From contig JAHLLH010000005.1 of the NCBI GenBank assembly GCA_020444265.1, forward strand, positions 1 through 64,000: 64,000 nucleotides of DNA, given 5' to 3'. The notes beneath the pieces are model-generated. The model had not been told where the DNA came from, did no database searches, and worked only from the letters and a program-made list of their open reading frames with translations. The stretch is from a bacterium. GTDB lineage: Bacteria > Electryoneota > Electryoneia > Electryoneales > Electryoneaceae. Positions 32,753 to 40,988 of the stretch are shown in pieces (within the stretch, counting starts at the first letter, position 1; each line of letters opens with the position of its first letter). The translations under genes and the position numbers were made by a program.

Positions 32753-33813
32753 TTCACCTCACCAATCAGCATTTTCGAAGCTCGCTTGTTCGGATCCATC
32801 AGCAACCCCGCCCGATACCGCTCCTCGATCGACATCCCAAGGTGACTGTCACCAGCCGGTAAAACGTGACTGTCACCAAGACGTTGAGGTTTAGAGTGAC
32901 TGTCACGGTTTACCACCCCCCAGCAGTCGTCACACAGATCCTGCCGGTACTGAAAGGGTCCCTTTCGGGCTGTGTTCCAATTCGCAGGTCGTGGCACCTT
33001 CCGCCGCTTCACATCGCTCTTCGAGCGCGAACATCGGTCACAGCGTAATCCAGCGTTATCCCCATCGTTTTCCTGCGTATTATTGAACACACGTTCATTA
33101 TCGCTGGGGGCGCTATGTCCAGCAATCGACTTGGCTTCGATTTCGCCGTCATGCTTGCGTGGGGGTTGACCCTTGCCGGGGTGGCGATCGGGCACAGCGT
33201 CCACCGCCTTCTGGCCTTGATCCCGTTTATTCCGCCGCCTGCCAGAACGTTTCGCCAGCGATCCAGGTCCATTAGCGACTACTTCACTGACCTTCTCTGA
33301 TGCTCCCGCTGGATTCCAACGTTCCGCCGCTGTCCCTGGCACGTAGTAGTGCCATCCATGCCGACCCGACGTTTTTCCCCAGACACGGCCCAGTCGCCCG
33401 TTCCGAATCAGACCCAGCAACAGCACACCCGGGTTCGGATGGCCAGTCAGGTTACGTACCATCCGGAGATCAGCGGGACGGTCCAGGTCCGTCAATGCAG
33501 CCACAATCGCATTGGACACCGCCGTTGTACGTTTGCCACCAGATCGTGCACGACGCGCCTTGTCTATCTCTGCCCGCCGCTTTTTCCGGGCATCCTGCAG
33601 CTGGGCACGATTCACCTGGTACACCGGTTCAGATCGCACCCACACCGCATCCTGCAGCGACGCCAGCACGACCCCGAGACGGTGGATATCCGGAAACACC
33701 GCCTGCAATTCCGCCTGCGGCACCGGGCGTTTCTTCCCGACCAGGTACCGCAGCACACGGTCTTCCCCCGACCCTTCCGGAAACCCCCACACCCGATCAG
33801 CTTGTCCTTTCAC
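32749..33813 (-). CDS. Hypothetical protein with winged-helix-like N-terminus, 354 aa, repeat insertion
   Basis: Residues 1-70 and 100-150 resemble winged-helix DNA-binding units (VLRYLVGKKRPVPQAELQAV; NAIVAALTDLDRPADLRMV then RNLTGHPNPGV). A central basic linker follows, then Cys pairs (LRCDRCSRSK and LCDDCWG) that could bind zinc. Residues about 303-325 (RDSHSKPQRLGDSHVLPAGD) are a translated triple copy of the GTGACTGTCAC palindrome (32841-32906). A replication or regulation role is possible but unproven. Overlaps the C5 methyltransferase stop by 4 bases. Confidence 0.65.
   Translation of the reverse strand: MKGQADRVWGFPEGSGEDRVLRYLVGKKRPVPQAELQAVFPDIHRLGVVLASLQDAVWVRSEPVYQVNRAQLQDARKKRRAEIDKARRARSGGKRTTAVSNAIVAALTDLDRPADLRMVRNLTGHPNPGVLLLGLIRNGRLGRVWGKTSGRHGWHYYVPGTAAERWNPAGASEKVSEVVANGPGSLAKRSGRRRNKRDQGQKAVDAVPDRHPGKGQPPRKHDGEIEAKSIAGHSAPSDNERVFNNTQENDGDNAGLRCDRCSRSKSDVKRRKVPRPANWNTARKGPFQYRQDLCDDCWGVVNRDSHSKPQRLGDSHVLPAGDSHLGMSIEERYRAGLLMDPNKRASKMLIGEVK
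32841..32906. repeat. Triple-palindrome element S5 inside a coding region
   Basis: GTGACTGTCAC palindromes starting near 32842, 32866 and 32896 (spacings about 25 and 30 bp), read through in frame as repeated GDSH units. Confidence 0.85.
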
Positions 33814-35384
33814 GCCGCCACCTCCACCTGGTCATCCCACACCGGCTGATTCGCACGCGAGATCGCCTCGACCAGCTGGGGTGGCACACTGTTCCCGATC
33901 CGTCCGATCACATCGCTTTTCGTGCCCACCAGCACATACGACTTCGGGAAGCCCTGCGCTTCCGCCAGTTCGTGCGGCTGCAGCATCCGCAGCAGGATAT
34001 CCGCGATCACATAGGTCTCGCCCTTGATCTGGACCGTGACCAGCGCGAAACGGTCCCGCGTCGTAATCGTGTGCATCGGTTCGGCCAGGTCCTGCCCCAA
34101 CCCCTCCCCGTAATACTTCAGTAGGAAGGCAGACACTTCACCGAAATGCGTCCCGCCTGCTGTGATCGTCTGTAACGGGTCACGCGCATCCTGCCCGACA
34201 TTCGACCCCTTCAGCTTCGTCAGGAAGGATGACACCAGCGCGTGACGTGGATTCGTGGAGAGGATGGTCGTCAAGGGCTGATCCGCCCCGTAGGTGCACG
34301 AGGAGCGGCTTCCGGCATTGTCGATGGTGATCAGGCTTGCCGACACCAGCCCCGTTTTCCCCTGCCCACCCGGCATCACCGTGGGCATCGGTTCGAACAG
34401 ATCCGCACCGTCGCTATTGCCGAAGTGACGGACCAGGTTCGCTGTCACCACAGTGTGATGGTCACGCTGGGTGATGGTGTTCAATGGACGACGCAGGTCG
34501 TACCCCACCTTTCCACCATAGTGGAGCGCCATCAAGGCCGCCGATTGTTCATCATCCAACAGAAAGGGATCCTCGGCATCCAGGATGAACCGTTTCACCC
34601 CACGTGCGATCCGTTGCATCGTCTTTTCTGCCAAGGGACGTTTCACCCCTCGCTGGTGCCAGGGTGACCGAAACGCTTTTGCCTCCTCCGGGCTGGCGAA
34701 AATCGAGACAGAAGGGATTGACCAGTCGATGCACTCCGCAGCCGTCCGGTAGGGCTTCGCCCGTCCCGGTCCGTGGGATGGTTCCGGCCAGACAATCGGC
34801 TGGCCGTCACGCCTGGCCACCAGGAAGAAACGCTTCCGCGAGGTCGGTGCCCCGTAGTCACACGCCCGCAGTTCACGCCACTCCACCTCGTAGCCGTGCC
34901 CCCGCAGACGGCTGACATACAGGTCGAAGAATTCCCCACGACGTTCCTTGATCGGTTGTCCTTTTTTCGGACCAGACTTGTGTAACGGTCCCCACTGGCG
35001 AAATTCCTCGACATTCTCCAGCCCGATCACTAGGGGATGCTGATCGGTACGCTTCAGCGCAGCGATCCAACGCACCGCCAGCCACGCCAGGCCACGGATC
35101 TTCCGATCCCGCTGAATCGGCCCGCCCTTCGCCTTGCTGTGATCGGTGCAGTCCGGTGACAACCAGAAGAATCCGACCGGACGGCCCCCGCAAGCCTTCA
35201 GCGGACTGACAGTCCACACATCTTCCGCGTAGTGCTGCGTATCCGGGTGGTTCGCCTGGTGCATCCGGATCGAACGCAGATCATGGTTCACCGCGATATC
35301 GACCGAACGGCCCAGTCCACGTTCCAGCCCCAGGCTTGCCCCACCCCCGCCCGCAAAATTGTCCACCACCAGCAGTTCACTCAT
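33810..35384 (-). CDS. C5-cytosine DNA methyltransferase with repeated target-recognition segment
   Basis: 524 aa. Motif I is VVDNFAGGGGASLGLE; motif IV carries catalytic Cys79 in LSPDCTDHSKAKGG; motif VI is GLENVEEF; motif VIII CDYGAPTSRKRFFLVAR; motif X GRIGNSVPPQLVEAI. The C-terminal part (about 290-455) has five degenerate 33- to 37-residue repeats of the form P(L/M)xTI...VVSAxL (RRPLNTITQ, FEPMPTVMP, DQPLTTILS, RDPLQTITA, AEPMHTITT). No nuclease is linked. Probably protects phage DNA from several restriction systems. Confidence 0.93.
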   Translation of the reverse strand: MSELLVVDNFAGGGGASLGLERGLGRSVDIAVNHDLRSIRMHQANHPDTQHYAEDVWTVSPLKACGGRPVGFFWLSPDCTDHSKAKGGPIQRDRKIRGLAWLAVRWIAALKRTDQHPLVIGLENVEEFRQWGPLHKSGPKKGQPIKERRGEFFDLYVSRLRGHGYEVEWRELRACDYGAPTSRKRFFLVARRDGQPIVWPEPSHGPGRAKPYRTAAECIDWSIPSVSIFASPEEAKAFRSPWHQRGVKRPLAEKTMQRIARGVKRFILDAEDPFLLDDEQSAALMALHYGGKVGYDLRRPLNTITQRDHHTVVTANLVRHFGNSDGADLFEPMPTVMPGGQGKTGLVSASLITIDNAGSRSSCTYGADQPLTTILSTNPRHALVSSFLTKLKGSNVGQDARDPLQTITAGGTHFGEVSAFLLKYYGEGLGQDLAEPMHTITTRDRFALVTVQIKGETYVIADILLRMLQPHELAEAQGFPKSYVLVGTKSDVIGRIGNSVPPQLVEAISRANQPVWDDQVEVAA

Positions 35385-35412
35385 CTATCTATTCCCCAAA
35401 AAAAATCAGGAC

Positions 35413-35440
35413 TTGACAATTCAGAATTCTGTTGTACACT
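35413..35440 (+). promoter_or_regulatory. Sigma-70-type promoter for a membrane micro-peptide
   Basis: TTGACA (35413-35418) and TACACT (35435-35440), 16-bp spacer, on the plus strand and divergent from the methyltransferase. The transcribed leader has two hairpins: GGGTGG/CCACCC (35453-35466) and CGGACG/CGTCCG (35469-35486). Confidence 0.75.
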
Positions 35441-35516
35441 TCATGTATGGTGGGGTGGACCCACCCTTCGGACGGCCATACGTCCGTTGTAACCCTTTAA
35501 CAATGGAGTAATTCAT

Positions 35517-35624
35517 ATGGAATTCCTGTTATTAAGCATCGCTGTCACGATTGACGTGAAAGTCACCCTCGGTTTGGGAGCCTTCATTTCGATGTGGTGG
35601 GGAATGCGCAGGAAGCGGAAGTAA
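35517..35624 (+). CDS. 35-aa single-span membrane peptide in its own transcription unit
   Basis: ATG 35517 with GGAG 8 bases upstream; TAA at 35622-35624. The peptide has two hydrophobic halves (MEFLLLSIAVTIDV then KVTLGLGAFISMWWGM) and a basic end RRKRK, i.e. at least one membrane span. It has a strong promoter, a leader with two hairpins and a strong terminator (35637-35670), all within 260 bp, on the strand opposite to its neighbours. This resembles type I toxins, small exclusion peptides or holin-like peptides. No family recognised. Confidence 0.65.
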   Translation: MEFLLLSIAVTIDVKVTLGLGAFISMWWGMRRKRK

Positions 35625-35636
35625 TTCTGCTTCTGA

Positions 35637-35670
35637 GGGACACCCCTATAGGTGTCCCTTTCTGCTTTTT
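35637..35670 (+). terminator. Rho-independent terminator of the micro-peptide unit
   Basis: GGGACACC (35637-35644) and GGTGTCCC (35651-35658), 6-nt loop, followed by TTTCTGCTTTTT. Confidence 0.9.
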
Positions 35671-35687
35671 CAGCCCAGTATCCCCAC

Positions 35688-36242
35688 TCATACCCAACCC
35701 ATCCGAATCCCAACACCCAACGCAGCCAGCAGCAGGATCCGCACACGTGCGACCATTCGACGATCCTCACGGTGTGCATACAAAAGCGCCTGCAGGGCCG
35801 CGCCCAAGCCATAAAGCCCCAGACCCATCCCATCGACCCAATCACCCCGCCAGAGGATGAACAGGGACGCCAGAATCGAAAATTCAGCGAAGGCAGCAAG
35901 CTGGTTCCGCACCAGGTGGCCCACACTGCGGTCCAGATCCAAACCGGGCGTGTAGACATAAACCGAGAGGAAACCACGAATCAGCCCGTAGACGGTCATG
36001 ATCGCAGCCAAAACCATTTCGTCAATCCGGTCCCCAGCAGCTGATCCCAAAAGCATGACCGCAGTCAGGTATTCGACCCCTACCATGCCGGCACGCATCC
36101 CCGCCAGTATCGACCCACGGCCCCAGCGAAAGGCCACCCCATCCTGGACGATCCCCAGAAGCAGCAGGCTTGCCATCGGGGATGGCCACCACCCCCATAC
36201 AGCCATCACCCCCGCGAACCAGTACAGCACATGTCCTGTCAT
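35688..36242 (-). CDS. Multi-span membrane protein, 184 aa
   Basis: Five or so hydrophobic helices (LYWFAGVMAVWGWW, MASLLLLGIVQDGVAF, VEYLTAVMLLGSAAG, MVLAAIMTVYGLI, ILASLFILW, VRILLLAALGVGI). No family recognised. Begins near the right side of a cluster of small genes of unknown function and is divergently placed relative to the micro-peptide. A superinfection-exclusion or lysis role is conceivable. Confidence 0.65.
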   Translation of the reverse strand: MTGHVLYWFAGVMAVWGWWPSPMASLLLLGIVQDGVAFRWGRGSILAGMRAGMVGVEYLTAVMLLGSAAGDRIDEMVLAAIMTVYGLIRGFLSVYVYTPGLDLDRSVGHLVRNQLAAFAEFSILASLFILWRGDWVDGMGLGLYGLGAALQALLYAHREDRRMVARVRILLLAALGVGIRMGWV

Positions 36243-36311
36243 CCCATCCTCCCGTCGTTGCGCATCCAGCGCCCTTCCCGGCCCACCGCAGTGGACCAGG
36301 AGCGGAACTGA

Positions 36312-36656
36312 CTACACCGCCGCGTAGTGGTTGACATCGTTCATCAGCAATTCCGAACCGGACGTGCAGCTGACTTCACCAGCACATTCACCGGGATCCC
36401 CGCTGCAGCCATTCTTCATCGCCGTGAACTCAGCACCTGTCACATGCCAGTCGGCATGATTCACGGTCGTTTCATCCGGACCACCCATGCTCCCAATACC
36501 CGGAGCAGTCAACGTGTCCGTGGATCCGGCACCCTGCACACGCAGAACACCATCCCCGGCAGATGCAGCTTCCTCGAAGGATTGCCCCCCTTCGATTTCA
36601 CCACCTTTCGCCACTCGATCCTGCTCTGTCGCAGGTACCAGCCATTTCTTCGCCAT
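36312..36656 (-). CDS. Hypothetical protein, 114 aa
   Basis: Start at ATG 36656 (MAKKWLVPATEQDR). Gly-rich and acidic, with four Cys near the C-terminus (KNGCSGDPGECAGEVSCTSG). No family recognised. The upstream 140 bp (36657-36796) contain no gene. Confidence 0.6.
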   Translation of the reverse strand: MAKKWLVPATEQDRVAKGGEIEGGQSFEEAASAGDGVLRVQGAGSTDTLTAPGIGSMGGPDETTVNHADWHVTGAEFTAMKNGCSGDPGECAGEVSCTSGSELLMNDVNHYAAV

Positions 36657-36796
36657 CGTTCTTCCCTCTCGTTCGTTGCTGTCGATCCACCTGCCCGGCA
36701 ACTGCCGAACAAGCCCCTGCAAGGTTTTTCTCTGTTTTAGCCGCTAGGGTTTATCATCTACCAGCCGAGCTTTTCGCGCGGAAATTTTTGCCTCTT

Positions 36797-37045
36797 TTAC
36801 CCCTTGTCAGGGCCGCGATTCAGCCCGATCAGGTCACGGACCGCTGCCCCAGCCTCCTGATCGTCCAGGACGCCATTCAAGGCACGTTCCAGCATCACTT
36901 CCACAGGCACCTGGTTGCCTGCTTTGTGGTCAATCGAGATGCAGATCCCGCGATGGGCATCCGCTGTGATCAGCACCACAGAGTTTCCCGCGGCCAGCGC
37001 CTTCTTCATCTGTTCTTCCACCTCGAGGGTGTGCAGTTCAGTCAT
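36797..37045 (-). CDS. Hypothetical protein, 82 aa
   Basis: ATG 37045 overlaps the stop of the upstream gene by 4 bases. Alpha/beta composition (VEEQMKKALAAGNSVVLITA, then HRGICISIDHKAGN). No family recognised. Confidence 0.6.
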   Translation of the reverse strand: MTELHTLEVEEQMKKALAAGNSVVLITADAHRGICISIDHKAGNQVPVEVMLERALNGVLDDQEAGAAVRDLIGLNRGPDKG

Positions 37046-37275
37046 CGCCGATCTCCCTGCGGGAATCTTTCCCGACCAGTCAGCCCGCCCATCGACCGGC
37101 ACTCCCGTAACACCTGGTCCGCCTGACGGTTCGCCAGCCAGGTCCGAACCCGAAGGCTGAACTGTCGTACCGCCAGGTGAAGATTCTCTGCCAGCCGTTC
37201 CACTTCGCTGATGTCGATCCCAACCCTACCCCGTGGCTTCCTGGTCTGCAGCCCCTTTTTCAGGTTCCGTTCCAT
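37042..37275 (-). CDS. Hypothetical basic protein, 77 aa
   Basis: Basic and helical (RLAENLHLAVRQFSLRVRTW), with a highly charged N-terminus (MERNLKKGLQTRKPRGR). It is the first gene after the candidate origin region and could be a small DNA-binding protein, but no family is recognised. Confidence 0.6.
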   Translation of the reverse strand: MERNLKKGLQTRKPRGRVGIDISEVERLAENLHLAVRQFSLRVRTWLANRQADQVLRECRSMGGLTGRERFPQGDRR

Positions 37276-37339
37276 CTTTGATCTCGTTTCGCTTTGTTTG
37301 TAAACCGATGGGGGCGAAATATCCCGGGTCGGTCACCCT

Positions 37340-37690
37340 GTCAACCATCCCCGGTCCTTTCCGTCCTGCCTTGCCTTCCCCGTCAACCACTCCCCGACCA
37401 ATACACCGTTTGGAGATGGATTCGGAAACCTCCCGTCAACCCGTGGAAACCACCCCACCGCTCCCGCTGTCAACCACTGCCCGCGATGTCAACCCGTCAA
37501 ATCCCGTCCAAACTCTCACCCACCGCGCCTCAGCGTGACCCGCAATGGTCTGATCCCCAGAAGGACCCGTCGAATTGAGAATCCTGAGATTTATCATCCT
37601 CTTTTTTCACACAATTCATGTTTTTCTGAAAAAGAAAAATTCCCCGCATTGAATAGGCGATTTTTCTCAAGATTCTCCGTTACCACCCGG
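37340..37690. other. Candidate phage replication origin (iterons plus AT-rich tract)
   Basis: The 391-bp gap between the primase-helicase stop and the next gene has five GTCAACC copies in one orientation (37340, 37382, 37435, 37469, 37488) plus GTCAAAT at 37496, followed by an AT-rich stretch (about 37575-37680). The AT-rich part is bracketed by an imperfect inverted repeat, GAGAATCCTGAG (37577-37588) and CTCAAGATTCTC (37666-37677). Direct iterons next to an AT-rich unwinding region beside a replication gene is the classic layout of an initiator-dependent origin. Confidence 0.5.
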
Positions 37691-40615
37691 TATATTTTGC
37701 CCGCGCGAACCGCTCGTCTGTGTTTCTTCTATCTTTAGACCAGACTGGCGGGCCTTGTGGCGATCGATAAAGCGAAAGACAGTGGTGTTGCCGTCCGGCA
37801 ACGGATCTACTTGGATACCGACCAGTTCGAACGCTTTGCTGAGCTCGCGAATACGGTTGGAGATGTTCTTCGCCCCACCGTAAGGCGGCAGCTTGATCTC
37901 GCCCTGGTTGTGCTCGAGGAACTTTGGCAGCTCGCCCGGTTTCTTCTCGAACTGGATCAACTGCCTATCGTTGTCGAACACAGCCCGCACAGCAGCCACC
38001 AGCTTGTCCATGTCGACGATGCTGATCGCTTGGGCACGCTGCATCTCCATGATCGCGGCCAGCCCATCCTCGCTTTCCAGTCCAAGCACGGTTTCCGCGA
38101 ATTCGTCGTACCTGGACAGGTCCACCCCACTTGTCTTGGCCGCTTGTGCCCTGCTTCGACCCACCACCTGGCCTCGAAGTGCCTGGTAGACCAGCCAAGT
38201 CATCACGCCATCGCGGGCTGCACGCACTTCCTCGGCCAGTTCCCTCGTCGATCGACGCTGTACGGCCGGCATATCGCCAAAAAAAAGGGGTAGCATACGA
38301 GAGAGGACATCGGGACGACGGGCAAAGGCAGCCGTACGGCTGCTGATGGCCACCGCAGCGGTTGCGCGAAGCTGAACCAGGTCATCATCGCTGTACAGCC
38401 GTCTGGTCTCCAGCATGCCCCCAGTGACAGTGGTTGCCAGGGAATCGGGAAACCAATCAGGCGGACGTTCGTCCGCATTATCCAGGACATGCAGGGCCTT
38501 CCTGGACACCGATACCGCCCAGTCGTGCTCGTTCCTGGACATCGACGCCACATCGAAGGTGGCCCCCTGCAGCAGGTGCAGCAGCAGTCGCAGCAGCGTC
38601 GTCTTACCGCTGTCAGCGTCCCCCATTGCCAGCAGAACCGGCAGGGGACGGATATTCGCCATGATCGCTACCAACCACCCAGTCAGCAGCGTTCCCTGCA
38701 TGGAATCGTCGTACCGCAGGATTTCTGGCGGGTTCGTCAGGGCAGGCTTCAACGCACCAACATCACGCGGATCGATCATGTCGTCAGGATGGAGTAGCTC
38801 CCACTCAGGGAAGACGGCCGTGCCATCGAACAGCACACCCTCTTCCCCATTAGGCAGGGCTTCCATCTTGACTTTGCTGCCTTCCAAGCTGGCCACCACC
38901 ATCTGCCGCGAACCATTGCTGACAAACAGCCGCCCATTCTTCCACGTCGACCACCTGGCAAGCACCACCCTCTTCCCTTGACGGATGCAGGCGGTCTCCA
39001 GTTCATGAATGAGGTGTTTGAACGCATTCTCTGAGGCGTTGACCCCAACACGATTGATCAACACACGCAGGTGCTGACTGTTGCCCATCACTGGCAAGGC
39101 TTCGTGTTCATCCGTCAGGACAAATGCACCGGACGGCCTGGACGAGTCATCGCAAAGCAACCACCCGTGTTCATCGAAATAGCGGCAGACCAGCCCGCTC
39201 GCTTCCTGCTGCATCATCCGTATCGGCATCCCCTTGCGGGGCATATTGAGGAGGGTGTTGACACGTTCTGCCAGGCTTCCAAGCCCATTCAGGCTTTGCG
39301 TGTCGGTCAGATCCTCCACCTTATCGGCAGGGTTGGTATTTTCCCTTTCTGCGATTTCACGCATCCGGGCTTTTAGGTCGTTTTTACCCGCCCCGGAACG
39401 GGCCACAATCAGGTTCAACGCTTCCGCCTGCTCCATCCGGTTCAGACGCAGCACAACGCCCAACGCCTTGTCGACGGCAGGCAGTCGCTTATCAATTGGT
39501 GAAGAGGGGTAGATGTCCTCCAGGATGGCTGTCACATCAGCCAGGGAGGCAGGTTTTTCCGGCTGCGCCGAACCGCTTGGCCGTTGACTTGACACTCTTG
39601 TTCGGTCATCCGACCGAACCCCACGGTCCTCGATGTAGAGATCCCGCATCGAGAGACCCAGCTGGGCCAGGATGTGGTCCGCCTCGCAACCGGCATAGCA
39701 CATCACCGTCGCCTTCCCACCTTCCCCGCGGGACACCTTCAGCGACGGCCGGTCATCATCGTGCGCAGGGCACTGGGCCATCCAGTAGTCGCCATGCTGA
39801 TCGATGGTGCTGCCACGGTTGCCCAATTCGACCAGGATGCGTTCAACCGGATCTTCGCCCTCCTGCAGCTGACGTTCCGGACCTGACCCCGCCTTCTTTC
39901 CATCGAATAGAGTGTTGCTTTTCTTCCTGGTTCCTTTGGCGTACGCCCTGATCCACTCGGGTGGGTTGGACGGGTCGAACGGTTGCCCGTTCCGAATCAG
40001 TGCATGGAATTGACCGTCGGTGTGCCCTTCCTCAATCCAGTCGCTGACATCAAACCCGGACCCGATTTCCCCACCAAGAGGACGATGCAGGTAGACCTTG
40101 GTCGCGATCCCTTCCAGGGCCATCGCAACCGTGACCATGTGCTGCACACCGGGCTTGTCGTTGTCCGGAATCAGGTGGACAACCTTATCCCGCAGCGTTT
40201 CCTCGTACCCGTATTCCGGCTTCCAGCTTTTGGACCCCTGGGCGTTGGTCGTTGCCGGCACATCCCACTTCTGCAGGTTGTCGACGTCCTTCTCCCCTTC
40301 GACCAGCACCACCGTCTGCATGTCCATGATTTCCGGAAGACGGTACAGCACCCGACGCGGGACATCCTCAAACTGTCTGGACTCCTGCCCCTCTTCCGCC
40401 CCGGAGGATCGCTTCGACCAGGAACGGCCCGTTTTCACATACGTGCCGGCCGTCAGGGCGTTCACCCACCCGCTGACACCATCGATGCGACGCCTTTGGA
40501 AGAATCCCTTCGGCTGCTTACGGACCACCTGGTAGAGGAGACGACCCTCCTCATCCAGGTAGTTGTACTGGATCCACCCGTTCTTTTGGACTTCGCCGGG
40601 TCCGGATTTAGGCAC
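37667..40615 (-). CDS. Primase-helicase with Toprim, CHC2-like zinc finger and AAA ATPase domains
   Basis: 982 aa. Toprim at about 100-190 (VVLVEGEKDVDNL, then VHLIPDNDKPG with the acidic pair). A CHC2-like zinc motif follows at about 282-310 (CPAHDDDRPSLKV...CYAGC). The helicase-like ATPase begins at about 663 (MGDADSGKTTLLRLLLHLL, Walker A), with KALHVLDNADERP as a likely Walker B and TAAVAISSR as sensor. The order Toprim before zinc finger is the reverse of standard DnaG-type primases. It stands next to the candidate origin and presumably starts phage replication. No separate DnaB or DnaC is seen. Confidence 0.85.
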   Translation of the reverse strand: MPKSGPGEVQKNGWIQYNYLDEEGRLLYQVVRKQPKGFFQRRRIDGVSGWVNALTAGTYVKTGRSWSKRSSGAEEGQESRQFEDVPRRVLYRLPEIMDMQTVVLVEGEKDVDNLQKWDVPATTNAQGSKSWKPEYGYEETLRDKVVHLIPDNDKPGVQHMVTVAMALEGIATKVYLHRPLGGEIGSGFDVSDWIEEGHTDGQFHALIRNGQPFDPSNPPEWIRAYAKGTRKKSNTLFDGKKAGSGPERQLQEGEDPVERILVELGNRGSTIDQHGDYWMAQCPAHDDDRPSLKVSRGEGGKATVMCYAGCEADHILAQLGLSMRDLYIEDRGVRSDDRTRVSSQRPSGSAQPEKPASLADVTAILEDIYPSSPIDKRLPAVDKALGVVLRLNRMEQAEALNLIVARSGAGKNDLKARMREIAERENTNPADKVEDLTDTQSLNGLGSLAERVNTLLNMPRKGMPIRMMQQEASGLVCRYFDEHGWLLCDDSSRPSGAFVLTDEHEALPVMGNSQHLRVLINRVGVNASENAFKHLIHELETACIRQGKRVVLARWSTWKNGRLFVSNGSRQMVVASLEGSKVKMEALPNGEEGVLFDGTAVFPEWELLHPDDMIDPRDVGALKPALTNPPEILRYDDSMQGTLLTGWLVAIMANIRPLPVLLAMGDADSGKTTLLRLLLHLLQGATFDVASMSRNEHDWAVSVSRKALHVLDNADERPPDWFPDSLATTVTGGMLETRRLYSDDDLVQLRATAAVAISSRTAAFARRPDVLSRMLPLFFGDMPAVQRRSTRELAEEVRAARDGVMTWLVYQALRGQVVGRSRAQAAKTSGVDLSRYDEFAETVLGLESEDGLAAIMEMQRAQAISIVDMDKLVAAVRAVFDNDRQLIQFEKKPGELPKFLEHNQGEIKLPPYGGAKNISNRIRELSKAFELVGIQVDPLPDGNTTVFRFIDRHKARQSGLKIEETQTSGSRGQNIPGGNGES

Positions 40616-40988
40616 GAGCCACCTCCCGCAACCCGTCAGCCGTCATGACAATCCGGATCAGTGTGTTCCACTGGATGGAATAGGAATCAGCGATGAAACG
40701 CCCTACCGCGGCAGGACGTATCCCGGCCGCGACAAAGGAGTGAGGATCCTGCAGCACACGGGCTCGCAAATCACCCATGAACCGCTCGTAGTCGGTACCC
40801 ACACCAGCCTGGGTCATTGCGTCACGCAACGTCGCAGGGCTGAACTGACCAGCCAGGCACCCCCGCACCGTGTGCGGATCGATGCCGAGGGTACGAGCCA
40901 GGGGACGCACTCCGGATGCCTCGACGGCTTCCTGAAGTGCATCCACTCCACTGCGCACATACCCCTCCAGCTGGCCACGGAACGTCAT
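40608..40988 (-). CDS. Small protein with helix-turn-helix-like core
   Basis: 126 aa. The segment SGVRPLARTLGIDPHTVRGC resembles a helix-turn-helix, so a DNA-binding or regulatory role is plausible; no family name is certain. Overlaps the primase start by 8 bases and the upstream gene by 4, placing it in the early operon. Confidence 0.6.
   Translation of the reverse strand: MTFRGQLEGYVRSGVDALQEAVEASGVRPLARTLGIDPHTVRGCLAGQFSPATLRDAMTQAGVGTDYERFMGDLRARVLQDPHSFVAAGIRPAAVGRFIADSYSIQWNTLIRIVMTADGLREVARA

Noticed and set aside
10843-32906. CRISPR array from the repeated GTGACTGTCAC units
   Set aside because: Units are paired and scattered over 22 kb, spacers are not unique and no cas genes are present.
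33300-34124. Plus-strand frame of 274 codons opposite the C5 methyltransferase
   Set aside because: Antisense to conserved methyltransferase motifs; His/Arg/Pro-rich.
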